This document shows positions 59,862-64,000 of a stretch of DNA of 64,000 nt, one piece after another (the stretch's first letter is position 1; the number at the start of each line of letters is the position of its first letter). The translations under genes and the position numbers were made by a program. The notes under the pieces are model-generated. The model had not been told where the DNA came from. It did not search any database and saw only the letters and a program-made list of their open reading frames with translations. Source of the stretch: Rhodopseudomonas rhenobacensis. Lineage in GTDB: Bacteria > Pseudomonadota > Alphaproteobacteria > Rhizobiales > Xanthobacteraceae. The DNA lies in the NCBI RefSeq assembly GCF_014203125.1, contig NZ_JACHIH010000004.1, forward strand, positions 222,614 to 286,613, read 5' to 3'.

Positions 59862-62231
59862 GTGAGCACGAAAAAGCGCGTCCCCAGCTTTCCCGATCGC
59901 GACGACCTCGTCGCGTTCATCCGCGCCCAGCCGGGCAAGGTCGGCACCCGCGAAATCGCCCGCGCGTTCGGCCTGAAGAACGAGGACCGCGTCGAGCTGA
60001 AGAGGGTGCTGCGCGACCTCGCCGACGCCGGCACCATCAAGCGTCGCGGCAAGACCGTGGCCGAGCCGGAGGCGCTGCCGCCGACGCTGATGGCCGACAT
60101 CACCGCGCGCGACGCCGATGGCGAACTGATCGCCACGCCGACCGAGTGGGACGAACAGAGCGGCGAGCCGCCGAAGATCCGCATCCATGTGCCGCGCCGC
60201 GCTGCGCCCGGCACCGCGGCCGGCATCGGCGATCGCGCGCTGCTGCGCGTCGAGCCCGGTGCGGAGGCCTATCGCGCCCGCGTCATCAAAGTCGTCGATC
60301 ACACCAAGGCCCGCATCCTCGGCATCTTCCGCGCGCTGCCGGGCGGCGGCGGTCGGCTGATTCCGGTCGACAAGAAACAGGTCGGCCGCGAGTTCAACAT
60401 CGCCGCATCCGACGCCGGCGGCGCGCAGGACGGCGATCTGGTCAGCGTCGATCCGATCCGCACCCGCGGCTACGGCCTTGCGTCGGGCAAGGTGAAAGAG
60501 CGCTTGGGATCGCTCGCCACCGAGAAAGCGGTCAGCCTGATCGCGATCCACTCCCACGAGATCCCGCAGGAGTTTTCCGCAGCCGCGATCAGCGAAGCCG
60601 AGGCCGCCAAGCCCGCGACGCTGAAAGGCCGCGAGGACTGGCGCGAGCTGCCGCTGATCACCATCGATCCGCCGGACGCCAAGGACCACGACGACGCGGT
60701 GCACGCCGAGCCAGACCCTGATCCGAACAACAAGGGCGGCTACATCCTCCACGTCGCGATCGCCGACGTCGCCTACTACGTGCGGCCGCAATCGGCGCTC
60801 GATCGCGACGCACTTGTCCGCGGCAATTCGGTGTACTTCCCCGACCGCGTGGTGCCGATGCTGCCGGAGCGGATCTCCAACGATCTGTGTTCGCTGAAGC
60901 CGGGCGAAGCGCGCGGCGCGCTGGCCGTCCGCATCGTGATCGGCAACGACGGCCGCAAGCATTCGCACTCGTTCCACCGCATCCTGATGCGCTCGGCGGC
61001 GAAGCTGAGCTACGCGCAGGCGCAGGCCGCGATCGACGGCCGCCCCGACGATACGACGGGCCCCTTGCTCAAGCCGATCCTGCAGCCACTGTACGACGCC
61101 TACGCGGTGGTGAAGCGCGGCCGCGACGAGCGCGATCCTTTGGATCTCGATCTGCCGGAGCGCAAGATCCTGCTCAAGCAGGACGGCACCGTCGACCGCG
61201 TCATCGTGCCGGAGCGGCTCGACGCGCACAAGTTGATCGAGGAATTCATGATCCTCGCCAACGTCGCCGCAGCCGAGATGCTGGAGAAGAAGGCGCTGCC
61301 GCTGATCTACCGCGTGCACGATGAGCCCAGTCTCGAGAAGGTGCACAACCTCGTCGAATTCCTCAAGACCCTCGATCTGCCGTTCGCCAAGCAGGGCGCA
61401 CTGCGGCCTGCGCTGTTCAACCGCGTGCTGGCGCAGGTCAAAGGCCACGACGCCGAGCCTCTGGTCAACGAGGTGGTGCTGCGCTCGCAGGCGCAAGCCG
61501 AATACGCCTCGGAGAACTACGGCCATTTCGGCTTGAACTTGCGCCGCTACGCGCATTTCACCTCGCCGATCCGCCGCTACGCCGATCTTGTGGTGCATCG
61601 CGCGCTGATCCGTGCGCTCAATCTCGGCGACGGCGCGCTGCCCGAGACCGAGACCGTGGAGACGCTCGCCGAAGTCGCGGCGCAGATCTCGGTCACCGAA
61701 CGTCGCGCCATGAAGGCGGAACGCGAAACCACCGACCGGCTGATCGCGCATTTCCTCGCCGACCGCATCGGCGCCTCGTTCCAGGGCCGGATCTCCGGCG
61801 TCACCCGCGCCGGTCTGTTCGTCAAACTCGCCGACACCGGCGCCGACGGGCTGATCCCGATCCGCACCATCGGCAGCGAATACTTCAACTACGACGAAAC
61901 CCGCCACGCGCTGATCGGAACGCGCTCGGGCACGATGTATCGGCTCGGCGACGTGGTCGACGTGCGCTTGGTGGAAGCCGCTCCGGTCGCCGGTGCGCTG
62001 CGGTTTGAACTGTTGGGCGACGGCGGCGTTGTTGCGGGCGGACGCCCGCGTCCCCATATTCGCTCTCGTGGGGCTGCGACGTCGGAACCGCGCAGCAAGG
62101 CCCATCCTGGACGCAGCCCGGGCAAGGCCAAGAAAGATAAGAAGACCAAGTCGCCGAAGGTGGACCGCAAGACCAAGATCAAGAAAGACAACGCCAAAGG
62201 CAGGAAACCCGGCAAGCCGAAGAAGGGCTGA
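59862..62231 (+). CDS. rnr: Ribonuclease R
   Basis: The 789-residue 3'-5' exoribonuclease has an N-terminal winged helix (VGTREIARAFGLKNEDRVEL), cold-shock-like domains, the RNB catalytic domain (LITIDPPDAKDHDDAVHAEP with the metal-binding Asp cluster) and SDNLYSL-class motifs such as HYAHFTSPIRRYADL in slightly different form (YAHFTSPIRRYADLVVHRAL). An S1 domain near residue 640-720 and a Lys-rich tail finish it. The GTG start at 59862 is four bases after topA's stop, so the two are coupled. Confidence 0.96.
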   Translation: MSTKKRVPSFPDRDDLVAFIRAQPGKVGTREIARAFGLKNEDRVELKRVLRDLADAGTIKRRGKTVAEPEALPPTLMADITARDADGELIATPTEWDEQSGEPPKIRIHVPRRAAPGTAAGIGDRALLRVEPGAEAYRARVIKVVDHTKARILGIFRALPGGGGRLIPVDKKQVGREFNIAASDAGGAQDGDLVSVDPIRTRGYGLASGKVKERLGSLATEKAVSLIAIHSHEIPQEFSAAAISEAEAAKPATLKGREDWRELPLITIDPPDAKDHDDAVHAEPDPDPNNKGGYILHVAIADVAYYVRPQSALDRDALVRGNSVYFPDRVVPMLPERISNDLCSLKPGEARGALAVRIVIGNDGRKHSHSFHRILMRSAAKLSYAQAQAAIDGRPDDTTGPLLKPILQPLYDAYAVVKRGRDERDPLDLDLPERKILLKQDGTVDRVIVPERLDAHKLIEEFMILANVAAAEMLEKKALPLIYRVHDEPSLEKVHNLVEFLKTLDLPFAKQGALRPALFNRVLAQVKGHDAEPLVNEVVLRSQAQAEYASENYGHFGLNLRRYAHFTSPIRRYADLVVHRALIRALNLGDGALPETETVETLAEVAAQISVTERRAMKAERETTDRLIAHFLADRIGASFQGRISGVTRAGLFVKLADTGADGLIPIRTIGSEYFNYDETRHALIGTRSGTMYRLGDVVDVRLVEAAPVAGALRFELLGDGGVVAGGRPRPHIRSRGAATSEPRSKAHPGRSPGKAKKDKKTKSPKVDRKTKIKKDNAKGRKPGKPKKG

Positions 62232-62234
62232 TCG

Positions 62235-62684
62235 ATGAGCATCGACAACACCGTGGCGCGCCCCGTCCAACGCTGGAGCGCGGAGGTCATTGCGCCGGAA
62301 AAGCGCAACGTGTTCACCGCGATGAAGCGTGGCTTTTTCGGCCGCTGCCCGCGCTGCGGCGAAGGCAAGCTGTTCCGCGCCTTCCTCAAGGTCGACGATC
62401 ATTGCTCGGAATGCCAACAGGACTTCACCCCGCACCGCGCCGACGATTTGCCGGCCTATCTGGTGATCGTCATCGTCGGCCATCTGGTGGTGCCGATCGT
62501 GCTGTGGATCGAGACCAATTATTCCCCCGCAGTGCCGCTGCAGCTGGCGATCTATCTGCCCGTGACGCTAGCGCTGTCGCTCGGTTTGCTGCAGCCGGTG
62601 AAGGGAGCGGTGGTCGGGCTGCAATGGGCGTTCCGGATGCACGGCTTCGACGACAATCCCTCTGGCGATATCCCCGCGGTCTAG
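62235..62684 (+). CDS. DUF983 family zinc-ribbon membrane protein
   Basis: The 149-residue protein has a zinc ribbon with two CxxC pairs (CPRCGEGKLF and CSECQQDF) followed by two membrane helices (VIVIVGHLVVPIVLWIE and LAIYLPVTLALSLGLLQPVK). This is the DUF983 layout seen downstream of rnr in many alphaproteobacteria. It may act in RNA or membrane metabolism, but no role is proven. It starts four bases after the rnr stop. Confidence 0.9.
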   Translation: MSIDNTVARPVQRWSAEVIAPEKRNVFTAMKRGFFGRCPRCGEGKLFRAFLKVDDHCSECQQDFTPHRADDLPAYLVIVIVGHLVVPIVLWIETNYSPAVPLQLAIYLPVTLALSLGLLQPVKGAVVGLQWAFRMHGFDDNPSGDIPAV

Positions 62685-62715
62685 CTAAAACCGCTGCGAG
62701 CGCAGCGGAGACGGC

Positions 62716-63441
62716 ATGAGCGACACGGACAGCGTCGAGATCGAAGCCGATCAGCATCCCTATTTTCGCCCGAGAGACGCCGCGACCCTGATGCTGATCG
62801 ATCGCTCCGGCGCGATCCCGAAAGTGCTGGTCGGCCGGCGCAACGCCAATGTGGTGTTCATGCCGGGCAAATTCGTGTTTCCCGGCGGCCGCGTCGACAA
62901 GACCGATTATCGCATTCCGGTGGCGGCGCCGATTCCTTCCGAACTCGAAGCCAAACTGTTGCAGGGCCGCCCCGCGATCAGCCCGGCGCGGGCCCGGGCG
63001 CTGGCGGTGGCGGCGATCCGCGAGGCCTGCGAGGAGACCGGGCTCTGCCTCGGCCGCAAGGCCGATGGGGCCGCGGCACTGGCCGGGCCATGGGCGCCGT
63101 TCGCGGAAGCCGGACTGCTGCCTGATCCATCGGGACTGTTCCTGATCGCCCGCGCCATCACCCCGCCCGGCCGGGTGCGGCGGTTCGATACCCGCTTCTT
63201 CACCGCCGACGCCTCGGCGATTGCGCACCGCGTCGAGGGGGTGATCCACCCCGAGGCAGAGCTGGTGGAGCTGGTGTGGGTCGAGATCGGCGCCACGCCG
63301 CTCGCCGGATTGCACCAGATGACCAAGCAGGTGCTCGGCGAACTGCAACGCCGCCTCGCCGCCGGTCCGCTGCGCCACGACGCAGCGGTGCCGTTCTTTC
63401 ATCACAGCCGCGGCCGGATGCAGATGGACCGGCTCGGCTGA
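62716..63441 (+). CDS. NUDIX hydrolase with interrupted Nudix box
   Basis: The 241-residue protein has PGKFVFPGGRVDK (residues 50-62) and IREACEETGLCLG (residues 101-113), the two halves of a Nudix box with about 30 extra residues between them. This split box resembles the NUDT19-type of CoA or nucleotide diphosphatases. It probably hydrolyses CoA derivatives or a nucleotide. The C-terminal region is helical. It follows the topA-rnr-DUF983 group, and a 32-base gap allows readthrough. Confidence 0.87.
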   Translation: MSDTDSVEIEADQHPYFRPRDAATLMLIDRSGAIPKVLVGRRNANVVFMPGKFVFPGGRVDKTDYRIPVAAPIPSELEAKLLQGRPAISPARARALAVAAIREACEETGLCLGRKADGAAALAGPWAPFAEAGLLPDPSGLFLIARAITPPGRVRRFDTRFFTADASAIAHRVEGVIHPEAELVELVWVEIGATPLAGLHQMTKQVLGELQRRLAAGPLRHDAAVPFFHHSRGRMQMDRLG

Positions 63442-63671
63442 ACGGTCAGGCGACATCGTCGCCGAGACCGGCGCGGCGGCGCGTCATCCGCGCCAGGAGT
63501 CGTCCGTGAACAATTCGGAAGCGCCTGATTTTTCGGGTTAATCGAGTTCGTGCAAGTCTTCGATTTTGCAGGAAAGCGGTGGGTTGACCGCGGTTTTCCT
63601 GCGTTTTGGGATTCTCATTTTGGGCGGTTTGTGATTCCTTTGGGCGGCGTTTTGCTGGCATGGAGGGGGCG

Positions 63672-64000
63672 ATGAGCAAGCCGCGCGACGATCGTCAGGC
63701 CGAGATGTTCCGGCCGGCGCTGGAAGAGATCATCGATCTCGGGCATCCGTTGGTGCGGCTGGCGGCAGAGATCGACTGGGATTTCCTGGCCACGCGGTTT
63801 GGCGCGGTGTATCGGCCGGGGCCGGGCCAGCCGCCATTGCCGACCCGGCTGATCGCCGGCCTGTTGATCCTCAAGCACATGCACAATTTGAGCGACGAGG
63901 TGCTGTGCGCGCGTTGGGTGGAGAACCCGTATTTCCAGTTCTTCTGCGGCGAGGTGGTGTTCCGCCACGAGCTGCCGTTCGACCGCTCCTCGCTGAGCCG
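63672..64000 (+). CDS. IS5-family transposase, N-terminal part
   Basis: The frame MSKPRDDRQAEMFRPALEEI, DWDFLATRFGAVYRPGPGQ and KHMHNLSDEVLCARWVENPY matches the N-terminal DUF772-type region of IS5/IS1182-like transposases. It runs off the right edge after about 109 residues, so the DDE catalytic part is not visible. The ATG at 63672 follows GGAGGGGG; an ATG four codons earlier is possible. The element's left end lies somewhere in 63442-63660, where composition becomes less GC-rich from about 63520. Confidence 0.85.
   Translation, partial: MSKPRDDRQAEMFRPALEEIIDLGHPLVRLAAEIDWDFLATRFGAVYRPGPGQPPLPTRLIAGLLILKHMHNLSDEVLCARWVENPYFQFFCGEVVFRHELPFDRSSLS

Overview
The window is a 64 kb stretch of high-GC chromosome, almost certainly from an alphaproteobacterium of the Bradyrhizobium/Rhodopseudomonas group. 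I infer this from the gene orders (fabD-fabG-acpP-fabF-mltG-yicC, rpsF-rpsR-DUF2232-rplI, gatCAB, panB-TPR-der, topA-rnr-DUF983-NUDIX), an NnrU protein, HWE/HisKA_2 kinases, and several short palindromic intergenic repeats that look like families common in those genera. No rRNA, tRNA, CRISPR array or prophage was seen. The only mobile element recognised is the start of an IS5-type transposase that runs off the right edge.

Layout. 1-7.7 kb: fatty-acid synthesis and cell-envelope genes on the minus strand (fabD, fabG, acpP, fabF, mltG, yicC), interrupted by an APC permease on the plus strand. 8.1-10.7 kb: ribosomal operon rpsF-rpsR-DUF2232-rplI, with a strong hairpin after rpsR. 11.1-17.5 kb: a repeat-bearing CXXCH protein, dnaB, alr and a GAF/HWE kinase. 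17.1-18.9 kb: an accessory patch in which an unusual membrane protein gene lies between related repeat sequences. 19-23.8 kb: radA, cvpA, purF and an SDR. 24-30 kb: an MFS exporter, then nnrU, panB, a TPR protein, a lipoprotein and der on the minus strand. 30-33 kb: a gene-poor zone holding a cache-domain protein, a Sel1-like protein and a 35-residue histone-H1-like peptide.

33-41 kb carries gatB, gatA and gatC on one strand but far apart. Between them lie a PIN toxin with a non-canonical antitoxin, a patatin lipoprotein, a histidine kinase and a BrnT/BrnA module on the opposite strand. 41-50 kb: a nitronate monooxygenase-like protein, oleate hydratase with a TetR regulator, ruvX, an AEC transporter, a host-attachment-like protein, an AidB-like acyl-CoA dehydrogenase and a VanX-like dipeptidase. 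50-53 kb: pyrB, a catalytically dead dihydroorotase and plsY. 53-56 kb: a RelE/ParE-like toxin overlapping an unrecognised 178-residue partner, then dprA and a divergent HxlR/azoR pair. 56-63.5 kb: topA, rnr, DUF983 and a NUDIX hydrolase.

Most of the window is housekeeping sequence. The notable accessory material is three toxin-antitoxin-like modules, each preceded by its own inverted or direct repeats. The strongest candidate for something under-described is the DUF7662-like antitoxin/PIN pair at 34.6-35.4 kb, with a perfect 21-bp operator palindrome. The second is the 178-residue partner of the RelE-like toxin at 53 kb. Family names come from memory of sequence families; no database search was run.
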